Source: Pseudomonas solani
GTDB taxonomy: Bacteria > Pseudomonadota > Gammaproteobacteria > Pseudomonadales > Pseudomonadaceae
Assembly: GCF_026072635.1 (NCBI RefSeq)
Contig: NZ_AP023081.1
Location: 4,956,501-5,020,500 of the forward strand
DNA length: 64,000 nt
Direction of reading: 5' to 3'
Notes under the pieces: model-generated
Databases searched by the model: none
Told to the model about the DNA's origin: nothing
Seen by the model: the letters and a program-made list of their open reading frames with translations, nothing else
Part shown: positions 21,831 to 29,172 of the stretch, piece after piece
Layout: the number at the start of each line of letters is the position of its first letter
Position numbering within the stretch: position 1 is the stretch's first letter
Made by a program: the position numbers and the translations under genes

Positions 21831-22094
21831 ATGACCCAACAGGCGAAAACCGAACCGCGAAACTGGCCCCGGCATGACTCGCAGGGAAACATGCGCGGCC
21901 TGCCCGGCTACCCGAAAGCCACCGACAAGGCCCAGGGGCAACCCTCGGCCGGCGACGAGCTGGGCTTCGACCCGGACTCCCCGGACCTGGCCGACCCGCA
22001 GATCGACCCGCCCACGCCGCCGCGCATCCCCACCGACAGCGCCCGGCCCGCCAAGCCCCGCGCGCCCGGCAAGCAATATCCGCCCTACGATTGA
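21831..22094 (+). CDS. small proline-rich hypothetical protein
   Basis: An 87-residue hydrophilic protein, rich in Pro, Asp and Lys and probably disordered. It contains MRGLPGYPKATDKAQGQP and ends in GKQYPPYD. There is no signal peptide. AAGAGGAGAG before the ATG is a strong ribosome site and supports translation. I cannot assign a function; similar short Pro-rich proteins in pseudomonads are sometimes stress-related, but nothing here shows that. Confidence 0.6.
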   Translation: MTQQAKTEPRNWPRHDSQGNMRGLPGYPKATDKAQGQPSAGDELGFDPDSPDLADPQIDPPTPPRIPTDSARPAKPRAPGKQYPPYD

Positions 22095-22107
22095 GCCGCG
22101 TATGCCC

Positions 22108-22172
22108 GTAGCCCGGGCTTCAGCCCGGGAGCGGCGGTGGATGAGGGCTTCGCGAGCAGAGCTCGCTCCTAC
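22108..22172. repeat. two REP-like hairpins
   Basis: GTAGCCCGGGCTTCAGCCCGGG (a perfect inverted repeat around TTCA) and a GCGAGCAGAGCTCGC hairpin ending in CTCCTAC lie between the 21831 gene and the end of treS. Confidence 0.8.
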
Positions 22173-22204
22173 GTCAGAGCCTCGGGCGGGCGCGGTGCCC
22201 TGCC

Positions 22205-24274
22205 TTACATGCCCAATGGCCCATGAGTCACCACGCGCAGGGCCAGCCCTTCGTAGCCATCCAGCTCCAGGCGCAGCTCGCCCTGTTCGGTGAGGTCGCC
22301 TTCCAGGCGCTCGTTGATCATGTCCACCACCGGGCCCGGTGGGACGTTGGGCAGGACGATGACCTCGCTCAGCGGCTCGGCGCCGAAGTTCAGCGCGGTG
22401 ACCTGGATGCCGCGACCGGCCGGCAGCTCGTGGACCATCACCAGCAACGCCGGGTGCTGCGTCTCGGGGATGAGGATCTGCCGGCTCGACGCCACCCCGT
22501 AGGCGCGGCGCACCGCCAGCATGCGCCGGGCCTGGGCGGCGAAGGAGTCCGGGTCCTGCAGCTGCTCCACCAGGCTGCCGTAGAGGCTGCGGGCCTTGGG
22601 CAGGCCTTCGCTGGAGCGTTCGGCGCTGGGGTCGAGGTCGGCCAGGTCGTAGGCGCCGCGGTGGATCCAGCGGGTGTCGCCGTCGGCCAGCAATGCCTCC
22701 ACCTGCTCGGGCGCCAGGGGCAGGGCGCCCACCAGGTCCCAGCCGGAGAGGGCTACGATGCCCGGCTGCATGGCGTTGAACATCAGCAGCAACAGGTGCA
22801 CCTGGCGGATGCGCGCGATGTCCGCCGGGCCGATGGCGTCGAGGTCGGTGATACCCAGGGCGGCGGTGATGATGCTCACCGTGGTGCAGGCCACGCCGTT
22901 GGTGACGAACTTCAGGTTGTAGGGCGCATCCTTGCCGGCCAGGCGCTCGTACATCTCGCTGCGGATGTGCTCGCGGAGGATGGACCCCGGCAGGCTCTGG
23001 CCCTTGAACACATAGGTGTCGTTGGCGTGCAGGGTCCAGAAGTGCACCAGCTCCAGGGTCAGCTCGTCGTGGTTCTGCAGGGCGTGGATCAGCGAGGCCG
23101 GGTCGATGCCGAAGGCGTGCATCTGGTTGAGCATCAAGCGCAGGAACTCGGTGTCGCCGGTGAGCAGCGCGTGCTGGTAGGCGGGCCGGGTGATGAAATC
23201 GTAGGAGAGGTCGGCGCCGCCCTGGGACATGGCGGCGATGTCGTCCAGGGTCAGGTTCAGCTCCTGGAAGCTGAAGCCGCCGGCCTTGCGGATCATGCCG
23301 CCGAGCAACTGGTTGCCGGTGACCGACAGCGGGTGGCTCTCCGACCAGGCGTTGCCCTGGGCGCGCCGCTCGACGCCGAGGAAGCCGTTGGCATCCAGGC
23401 GCAGCACACGGGCGCCGAGCACGTCGATGGAGTGCAGGGCATCGCCGATGATCAGCTGCTGCGCGGCGAAGGTCGGGTCCAGCCAGTTCAGCGACGGCTG
23501 ACCCTCCTTGAAGTAGTGCAGGTACACCCAGCGCCGCCGCTTGCCGTCCACGCCCTGCACCGGCAGCGTGGCGCTCCAGTCGGTCTCCTTGACCCCGGGC
23601 TCGAAGAAGATCACCCGCTGCAACTGGCCCACCAGGTAGTTGCGGTCGCGCAGGGCGTCCACCGTCTCCGGCGACAGGTTCACCGCGTCGCGCCCCTCGG
23701 GCACCTCCGGTAGCAACGGCCAGTCGGCTTCCTGGATCTCCACCATGTGGTAGATGCCGGGGTAGTCGCCGTAGGCCATCTCCGCCAGGCGGAAGTCGGC
23801 GCCCTTGCCGGTGTGGGCGGGGATGGTGTCGTCGATGGTCACCGCGTTGTGGGCGGCGGCCACGCGGCTGAGATGCACCTGCTGTTCGTCGGTGCCGAAG
23901 CTGGGGTCGATATCCAGGCCGATGCGGTCGAAGTTGCCGTCCACGGTGGGGGTGTAGTCACGCCCGCGCAGCCCGCCGGAGCGCTTCAGCGGCCCGGTGT
24001 GGATGCCCTGGATGCCCAGGTCGGAGAAGGCCGCCCAAAGGCGTTCGTCCCCCAGGGCCTGGAGCACCGAGCCGCCCTCGGCGGTGATGATCGAGGCGGG
24101 GTAGACGGTCACCCAGACCGAGGCCACGGCGGTGACGCTGCGCGGGCGCGTCTGCGCATAGGGGTGCTGCCACAGGCGCGGCTGGCCGGCGTAGAGGCGC
24201 GCGCGCTGGCGCGCGGTTTCGAGCATGGAATGTTCGACCAGCCAGGTGACCTGGTCGCTGTCGTGGGTAGGCAT
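22205..24274 (-). CDS. treS: trehalose synthase (maltose alpha-D-glucosyltransferase), P. stutzeri type
   Basis: A 689-residue GH13-family enzyme that interconverts maltose and trehalose in the cytoplasm. Its length equals that of the known P. stutzeri TreS, and whole segments are recognisable from it (WLVEHSMLETARQRARLYAG; YFKEGQPSLNWLDPTFAAQQ). GH13 catalytic regions are present: the nucleophile Asp near 294 in VLRLDANGF, the acid Glu in SFQELNLTLDD, and the transition-state Asp in LQNHDELTLE. The ATG at 24274 follows GGGAGCG. The HAD phosphatase gene is 90 bases upstream on the same strand and may be cotranscribed. No treY/treZ or glgE genes are adjacent. Confidence 0.9.
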   Translation of the reverse strand: MPTHDSDQVTWLVEHSMLETARQRARLYAGQPRLWQHPYAQTRPRSVTAVASVWVTVYPASIITAEGGSVLQALGDERLWAAFSDLGIQGIHTGPLKRSGGLRGRDYTPTVDGNFDRIGLDIDPSFGTDEQQVHLSRVAAAHNAVTIDDTIPAHTGKGADFRLAEMAYGDYPGIYHMVEIQEADWPLLPEVPEGRDAVNLSPETVDALRDRNYLVGQLQRVIFFEPGVKETDWSATLPVQGVDGKRRRWVYLHYFKEGQPSLNWLDPTFAAQQLIIGDALHSIDVLGARVLRLDANGFLGVERRAQGNAWSESHPLSVTGNQLLGGMIRKAGGFSFQELNLTLDDIAAMSQGGADLSYDFITRPAYQHALLTGDTEFLRLMLNQMHAFGIDPASLIHALQNHDELTLELVHFWTLHANDTYVFKGQSLPGSILREHIRSEMYERLAGKDAPYNLKFVTNGVACTTVSIITAALGITDLDAIGPADIARIRQVHLLLLMFNAMQPGIVALSGWDLVGALPLAPEQVEALLADGDTRWIHRGAYDLADLDPSAERSSEGLPKARSLYGSLVEQLQDPDSFAAQARRMLAVRRAYGVASSRQILIPETQHPALLVMVHELPAGRGIQVTALNFGAEPLSEVIVLPNVPPGPVVDMINERLEGDLTEQGELRLELDGYEGLALRVVTHGPLGM

Positions 24275-24364
24275 CGCTCGCTCCCGGGTGGGTGGCCACC
24301 GGGAACCGGCCGGCGGCACTTCCCTTGTTGAGAGCGGCGTAGCGCGGGCTTTGTTCAGGTGATC

Positions 24365-25033
24365 TCAGACCACGCCCTGGCGCCTGAGCAATTCCAGCAC
24401 CTGCACCAGGCTCGGCAGTACGTCCAGGCACAGGGCGCGGGTCGCCTCGGGCGGCTGGCGCAGGTCCGGCACCATCAGCGTCGGCACGCCGGCGGCGTGG
24501 GCAGCGGCGACGCCGGGGATGGAGTCCTCGATGGCCAGGCAATGGCCGGGGCGGCGCTCGATATGCCGGGCGGCGAGCAGGTACAGGGCCGGGTCGGGCT
24601 TGCCCAGGGGCACGTCGTCACGGGTGGCGACGGCATCGAAGTAGTGGGCGATGCCACCCAGCTCCAGGTGCTCCTCGGCGGTCTCGCGGCCGGAGGAGGT
24701 GGCGATGGCCATGGGCCGGCCGCTGGCGCGCATGGCCTCCAGCAGCGGCACCACGCCAGCCTTGAGCGGCAGGCCGTTCTCCATGATCTTCGCCTTGTGG
24801 GCGAAGTAGGCGGCGCCGAAGTCCTTGAGCGGGAAGTCATCGCCGTAGTGGTCGAACAGGCGCTGGCGGTAGGCCGGCCAGTCGATGCCCACCAGCGCCT
24901 CGCACAGCTCGGCGGCACCCACCAGGCCCAGGGCCTCGATGGCGGCCACGGTGCTCGCCAGGTTGATGCTCTCGGTATCCACCAGGGTGCCGTCCAGATC
25001 CAGCAGGAAACCTTCGATGCGTGCCGCGTCCAT
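24365..25033 (-). CDS. HAD subfamily IA phosphatase (beta-phosphoglucomutase/sugar-phosphatase-like)
   Basis: A 222-residue HAD hydrolase. Motif I is FLLDLDGTLVDTESIN, with the nucleophile and acid/base Asp; motif II is AIATSSGRE; motif III Lys is in VPLGKPDPALYLLAA; and motif IV is AIEDSIPGVAAAHAAG. The helical cap after motif I places it with YcjU/PgmB/YniC-like sugar phosphatases and mutases. GGGGGAGAGG precedes the ATG at 25033. Its position upstream of treS suggests a role with sugar phosphates, but this is inference. Confidence 0.85.
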   Translation of the reverse strand: MDAARIEGFLLDLDGTLVDTESINLASTVAAIEALGLVGAAELCEALVGIDWPAYRQRLFDHYGDDFPLKDFGAAYFAHKAKIMENGLPLKAGVVPLLEAMRASGRPMAIATSSGRETAEEHLELGGIAHYFDAVATRDDVPLGKPDPALYLLAARHIERRPGHCLAIEDSIPGVAAAHAAGVPTLMVPDLRQPPEATRALCLDVLPSLVQVLELLRRQGVV

Positions 25034-25163
25034 TGCCTCTCCCCCGATGACTGCTGCAGGACGGGCGACAGAATCGCATTCGCGGGCGGGCTGCGCCAAG
25101 GGGGACGGGCAGGGGCGGCGCTGATCTTGACCCCCGGACCGATGCCCGGCGTCGGCCTGCTTT

Positions 25164-25259
25164 TCGCGAATGAATTCGCTCCTACGATCGGGGGCTGGGG
25201 CCGGGCTTGGGTGCCACGCCTGGCCTCGCTTGGTGGACCGGTGGAGCGTGGTCCACCCT
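25164..25259. repeat. REP-like hairpins left of the IS element
   Basis: A GCGAATGAATTCGC hairpin (25164-25185, ending CTCCTAC) and the left part of a GGTGGACC...GGTCCACC hairpin (25230-25259) that is interrupted by the IS110 element. The right remainder, ACGTATCGGTCGG, resumes at 26478. The rest of 25034-25259 shows nothing else. Confidence 0.8.
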
Positions 25260-25269
25260 TGTATCTCGA

Positions 25270-25443
25270 CTAACTACCCCTTCAGGGGTAATAGTTCCCG
25301 ACTGATCATCGGGGGAGGGGCTGGAAGTCGTGTCCACCCTTAGGCCCTGAGCCTGCGACGTAGATAGTGCTCCGCCCCTCCACACTCACTCGAACAGCCC
25401 GAACGGTATCTTGAGCCCAGAGCTCGCATTCACAAGGTTGGGC
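25270..25443 (+). ncRNA. bridge RNA (seekRNA) of the IS110 element
   Basis: A 5' hairpin TACCCC-TTCA-GGGGTA (25275-25290) is followed by two internal-loop domains. The target-binding loop is closed by GGAGGGGC (25314-25321) with GCCCCTCC (25374-25381) and has an inner hairpin AGGC-CCTGA-GCCT. Its left strand has GTCCACCCT (25332-25340), identical to the target left of and including the core. Its right strand has ACGTAG (25358-25363), complementary to CTACGT on the target right. The donor-binding loop is closed by GCCC (25397) with GGGC (25440), with inner hairpin GAGC-CCAGA-GCTC. Its left strand ACGGTATCT (25403-25411) equals the right end of the element, and ACAAG (25432-25436) is complementary to the CTTGT left end. 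Confidence 0.87.
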
Positions 25444-25488
25444 CGGGTGCAGTGATGATCGCATTTGGAACGATCAGGAGGAGCACAC

Positions 25489-26460
25489 ATGCCCAGTGTC
25501 ATTGGTGTCGACATTGCGAAGCACACGTTTGATATCGCCACCCTGCAGGCGAACGGCAAGTACCGCACCAAGGCCAAGTTGGCCAACAGCGAGGCGGGCT
25601 TTCGCACGCTGCAGGAGTGGCTGAACAAGCACAGCGAGGCGGGTGCCTGGGTCGTGATGGAAGCCACCGGCATCCACCATGAAGCCCTGGCCGAATGGCT
25701 GCTGGAGCAGAACTATCGGGTCTGCGTCCTCAACCCAGCGCAAATCGCTCACTACGCCCGCAGTCAGCTGCAGCGCGTGAAAACTGACAAGGTCGACGCC
25801 AAGCTGATCGCCGAATACGGCGAGCGCCACCAAGATGAGCTACGGCCCTGGCAGCCTGAACCTCGCGCCATACGGCGCCTGAAAGCACTGATGCGGCGCC
25901 TGGCGGATCTGCAGGAAATCCAGCAGATGGAGAGCAATCGCCTGGAGGTGGCCGATACCAGCGTGCAGGAGTCGATCCGCTCAGTGTTGCGGCACATCGA
26001 GCAACAGATCGAGGAAACCCTCAAGGCCATCAACAACCACATCGACAATGACCCGGATCTGCGCGGCAAACGTGATCTGTTGACCAGCATCGATGGCATC
26101 GCGGACAAGACAGCCGCCCTGATCCTGGCGGAGCTGGGCGACCCTCATCGCTTCACCAGCAGCCGCGCGATTACCGCCTTTGCCGGGCTCAATCCGCGTT
26201 TGCAGGAGTCTGGTAAGTACCGGGGGCAGACCCGCATTTCCAAGATGGGCTCATCGCGGCTGCGTGCTGGGCTGTACATGCCTGCCGTTTGCGCCCTGCA
26301 GCACAACGGGGCGATCAAAGCGATGAGAGAACGCCTCAGAGCCAAGGGCAAGACCGGCATGCAGATCATCTGCGCAGCGATGCGTAAGCTGCTGAACATC
26401 GCTTATGGCGTCTTGAAATCGGGCCAGCCGTACGACGTAAAACTGGCCCTTGCTCACTAG
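25489..26460 (+). CDS. IS110-family DEDD transposase (bridge-RNA-guided recombinase)
   Basis: A 323-residue transposase, close to the usual IS110 length. The N-terminal RuvC-like DEDD domain shows the first Asp in VIGVDIAKHTFD, the Glu in VVMEATGIHHEAL, and the Asp pair in KTDKVDAKLIAEY. A coiled-coil stretch lies at about 130-190. The C-terminal Transposase_20 domain has LTSIDGIADKTAALILAELG and the serine-containing ISKMGSSRLRAGLYM, where IS110 proteins carry the nucleophilic Ser. AGGAGGAG precedes the ATG. GC content and codon use are lower than in neighbouring genes. All catalytic positions appear intact, so the element may be active. Confidence 0.93.
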   Translation: MPSVIGVDIAKHTFDIATLQANGKYRTKAKLANSEAGFRTLQEWLNKHSEAGAWVVMEATGIHHEALAEWLLEQNYRVCVLNPAQIAHYARSQLQRVKTDKVDAKLIAEYGERHQDELRPWQPEPRAIRRLKALMRRLADLQEIQQMESNRLEVADTSVQESIRSVLRHIEQQIEETLKAINNHIDNDPDLRGKRDLLTSIDGIADKTAALILAELGDPHRFTSSRAITAFAGLNPRLQESGKYRGQTRISKMGSSRLRAGLYMPAVCALQHNGAIKAMRERLRAKGKTGMQIICAAMRKLLNIAYGVLKSGQPYDVKLALAH

Positions 26461-26477
26461 GGATCAAGACGGTATCT

Positions 26478-26601
26478 ACGTATCGGTCGGGTTTGTGGTT
26501 GTGGTGGGCACGGCGCCGTAGGTTGGCGCCGAGCGCAGCGAGGCCCAACGGGGCGGGGTTCGGCCGTGTCGCGTTGGGCTTCGTGCCTCAGCCCAACCTA
26601 C
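26478..26601. repeat. right remainder of the target repeat and a GTAGGTTGG doublet
   Basis: The first part (ACGTATCGGTCGG and the following TTTGTGGTTGTGGTGGGCACGG stretch, which is also found after intact copies) continues the repeat split by the IS. It is followed by a doublet 26518-26601 that starts GTAGGTTGGCGCC and ends GCCCAACCTAC. The same succession occurs in the tandem array at 28733. Confidence 0.8.
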
Positions 26602-26636
26602 GGGAGTCCGCGTTTCCCTTCAGGGGTGGGGCGAGG

Positions 26637-27362
26637 TCAGCTCGCCTGGCTGTGCAGGCCGTCGTCGATTGTCTTGGCCTTGATGCCGAAGCGGTGCTGG
26701 AGCTGGGCGCTGCCCTTGGGGGTGATGCGCAGGGCGCGGGAGTCGAGGTGGCGGGTGAGCCAGCCGCGCTTGAGCATCAGTTCCAGCAGCAGCGCGCCGA
26801 GGGCGCCGCCCAGGTGCGGGGCGCGTTGGCTCCAGTCCATGCAGGGGTAGGCGAGGCGGCGGCGTTGCTGGTGCAGGGCGTCGAGGTCCAGGCCCAGTTC
26901 GGCCAGGGCGTCGGCGCCGCTGGCGGTGAGGCGGTAGTCGCGGCCATCGGCTTCGATCCAGCCGGAGCCCAGCAGCACGTCGTGCAGTTTCACCGCCAGC
27001 TCGCCCGCGCAGTGGTCGTAGCAGGTGCGCGCATAGCGCAGGGCGGATGGGGTGGAGGGCTTGAAGGTGGGGCGGGGCAGGTCGGAGACGATCAGCAGCG
27101 CTTCCAGCGCGGTGGCCACCCGGGCGTTGGCCAGCCGGTAGTAGCGGTGGCGGCCCTGGACCAGCATCTCCACCAGGCCGCTGTCACGCAGGCGGGTGAA
27201 ATGGCTGCTGGCGGTGGAGGCGCTGATGTCGGCGACGGCGGCCAGCTCGGTGGCGGTGCGCGCGTGGCCGTCGAGAAGGCTGCAGAGCATCCGCGCGCGA
27301 GCAGGGTCGGCGATGGCCCCGGCGACGCCGGAGAGCTGGTGGTCGGCGGTCTGTGCATCCAT
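26637..27362 (-). CDS. ArsR-family winged-helix transcriptional regulator
   Basis: A 241-residue regulator. The N-terminal winged helix (about 10-90) is of the ArsR/SmtB type: DPARARMLCSLLDGHARTATE leads into the recognition helix ISASTASSHFTRLRDSGLVE and the wing GRHRYYRLAN. The 150-residue C-terminal part is not metal-site-like; it has two cysteines (CYDHCAGEL, YPCMDW) and resembles longer ArsR-like proteins found beside transporters. It is divergent from the MFS gene at 27442 with 79 bases between the starts, so it probably controls that gene. The ligand is unknown. Confidence 0.85.
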   Translation of the reverse strand: MDAQTADHQLSGVAGAIADPARARMLCSLLDGHARTATELAAVADISASTASSHFTRLRDSGLVEMLVQGRHRYYRLANARVATALEALLIVSDLPRPTFKPSTPSALRYARTCYDHCAGELAVKLHDVLLGSGWIEADGRDYRLTASGADALAELGLDLDALHQQRRRLAYPCMDWSQRAPHLGGALGALLLELMLKRGWLTRHLDSRALRITPKGSAQLQHRFGIKAKTIDDGLHSQAS

Positions 27363-27441
27363 GTTTCGATGGCCCTCGAAGTGTCCCTTTTGCGCCTGAG
27401 CATACTGCCATTCACTCACTGGACGGGAATGGAGTGTGCAC

Positions 27442-28710
27442 ATGAAAACCTCGGAATTTTTCGGCGCCAGGGTGGTACTGGCGACCTTCGTACTGGCCAT
27501 GTTCGGCTGGGGCATCGGCTTCTACGGGCCGCCCATCTACCTCTATGCGGTGATCCAGCGCACCGGCTGGTCGGTGGAGCTGTGCTCGGCGGCGGTGACC
27601 CTGCATTTTCTTGCCGGCACCCTGGTGATCGCCAACCTGCCACGGCTCTACGGGCGCTTCGGGGTTCCCCGGGTCACCGTCACGGGCACCCTGTCGCTGG
27701 TGCTGGGGGTGTTCGGCTGGGCGGTGGCGGCGCAGCCCTGGCAGCTGTTCCTGGCGGCGACCCTGAGCGGCTTGGGCTGGGTGACGCTGGGGGCGGCGGC
27801 GGTGAACGCGATCATCTCGCCCTGGTTCGTGGCGAAGCGCCCGGCGGCGTTGGCCATGGCCTATAACGGCGCGAGCCTGGGCGGTGTGGTGTTTTCCTCG
27901 GCCTGGGTCTTCCTGATCGCGCGCCTGGGGTTCGCGCCGGCATCGCTGCTGGTGGGGGCGCTGGCGTTGCTGGTGATCGGCTTCTGCGCCTGGCGGGTGT
28001 TCCGCTTCACGCCGGAACGCCTCGGCCAGCAACCCGATGGCCTGGATGCGCCGAGCGCTGCTGTCGCCCAGGTCGCCCCGGCGCGCACGCTGGCAGGGCG
28101 CGCGCTCTGGACTGACCGGCGCTTCCTCAGCCTGGCGGCGGGCATGGCCCTGGGGTTGTTCGCGCAGATCGGCCTGATCGCCCACCTGTTCCTGCTGCTG
28201 GTGCCCCGGCTGGGCGAGCAGCAGGCCGGGCTGGCCATGGGCCTGGCGACCCTGTGCGCCATAGTCGGGCGCACCCTGGTGGGTGCCTGCATCCGCCCCG
28301 GCACCAACCGGCGCACGGTGGCTTGCATGAGCTATGGGGTGCAGTTGCTGGGTTGCCTGGCGTTGCTGATGGCCGATGCCCATGTGGCGCTGGTGTGGCT
28401 GGGCGTGGCGCTGTTCGGGGTGGGGATCGGCAATGCCACGTCCTTGCCGCCGCTGATCGCCCAGAGCGAGTTCGAGCGTGGCGACGTGCCCCGCGTGGTG
28501 GCGTTGATCGTGGCCATGGCCCAGGGCTGCTACGCCTTTGCCCCAGCCATCTTCGGCGTGTTGCTGGCGATGGGCGATGCGGCTGCAGCGTCCAGCGCGT
28601 TGTTCATCGGTGCTGGCGCCGTGCAGCTGCTGGCGATCCTGGCGCTGAGCCTGGGCGGTGCCGCGCGGGGTGTGACGGCCGCCGCCCGGCAACAGGCGCT
28701 GGGGCGCTGA
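27442..28710 (+). CDS. MFS-family transporter
   Basis: A 422-residue inner-membrane protein with twelve predicted helices and the MFS loop signature (RFGVPRVTVTG after helix 2). It resembles monocarboxylate-porter-like (MCT/OFA) MFS proteins: GASLGGVVFSSAW in helix 5 and the shared early FYGPPIYLYAV are typical. The substrate is unknown. GGAG lies seven bases before the ATG at 27442; a GTG at 27436 is in frame but less likely. It is divergent from the ArsR-like gene and followed by the tandem repeat array. Confidence 0.85.
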   Translation: MKTSEFFGARVVLATFVLAMFGWGIGFYGPPIYLYAVIQRTGWSVELCSAAVTLHFLAGTLVIANLPRLYGRFGVPRVTVTGTLSLVLGVFGWAVAAQPWQLFLAATLSGLGWVTLGAAAVNAIISPWFVAKRPAALAMAYNGASLGGVVFSSAWVFLIARLGFAPASLLVGALALLVIGFCAWRVFRFTPERLGQQPDGLDAPSAAVAQVAPARTLAGRALWTDRRFLSLAAGMALGLFAQIGLIAHLFLLLVPRLGEQQAGLAMGLATLCAIVGRTLVGACIRPGTNRRTVACMSYGVQLLGCLALLMADAHVALVWLGVALFGVGIGNATSLPPLIAQSEFERGDVPRVVALIVAMAQGCYAFAPAIFGVLLAMGDAAAASSALFIGAGAVQLLAILALSLGGAARGVTAAARQQALGR

Positions 28711-28732
28711 GGCCCTTGCCAGGCCCGTGCTG

Positions 28733-29172
28733 CCTGGTGGCACCGATTGGTGGACGAAAAGAGCGTCGTCCACCCTACGCATCGGTCGGCACCGTGGCTT
28801 GGGTTGGGCACGGTGCCGTAGGTTGGTGCCGAGCGCAGCGAGGCCCAACGGGGCGTGGTTCGGCCTTGTTGCGTTGGGCTTCGTGCCTCAGCCCAACCTA
28901 CGGGCATTCGTGCTCCCTGGCGGCACCGATTGGTGGACGAGAAGAGCGTCGTCCACCCTACGCATCGGTCGGTTTCGTGGTTTGGGTGGGCGCGGCGCCG
29001 TAGGTTGGCGCCGAGCGCAGCGAGGCCCAACGGGGCGGGGTTCGGCCGTGTTGCGTTGGGCTTCGTGCCTCAGCCCAACCTACGGGCATTCGTGCTCCCT
29101 GGTGGCACCGATTGGTGGACGAAAAGAGCGTGGTCCACCCGTATCGGTCGGCACTGCGGTTTGGGCGGCCGT
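28733..29172. repeat. tandem array of a 183-bp composite repeat, about 2.4 copies
   Basis: A unit starting GGCACCGATTGGTGGACGA recurs at about 28738, 28921 and 29103, i.e. with a period of 182-183 bases. Each full unit holds a GTCCACCCTAC-type hairpin followed by a GTAGGTTGG...CCAACCTAC doublet. The third copy is truncated and runs to the end of the TonB receptor gene. The region holds no gene. Two units carry the uninterrupted sequence GTCCACCCTACG that matches the left guide of the bridge RNA. Confidence 0.88.

Larger units (their letters stand above)
25258..26475 (+). mobile_element. IS110-family insertion sequence inserted in a REP-like palindrome
   Basis: The element is about 1218 bp, bounded by a CT core dinucleotide at 25258-25259 and again at 26476-26477. 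Removing it rejoins GTCCACC-CT-ACGTATCGGTCGG, which matches the intact repeat copies at 28768 and 28951 except for one base. It contains a bridge RNA in the left non-coding end (25270-25443) and one transposase gene. There are no terminal inverted repeats or larger target duplication, as expected for this family. The bridge RNA sits 5' of the transposase, the arrangement of the IS110 subgroup rather than IS1111. Confidence 0.9.
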
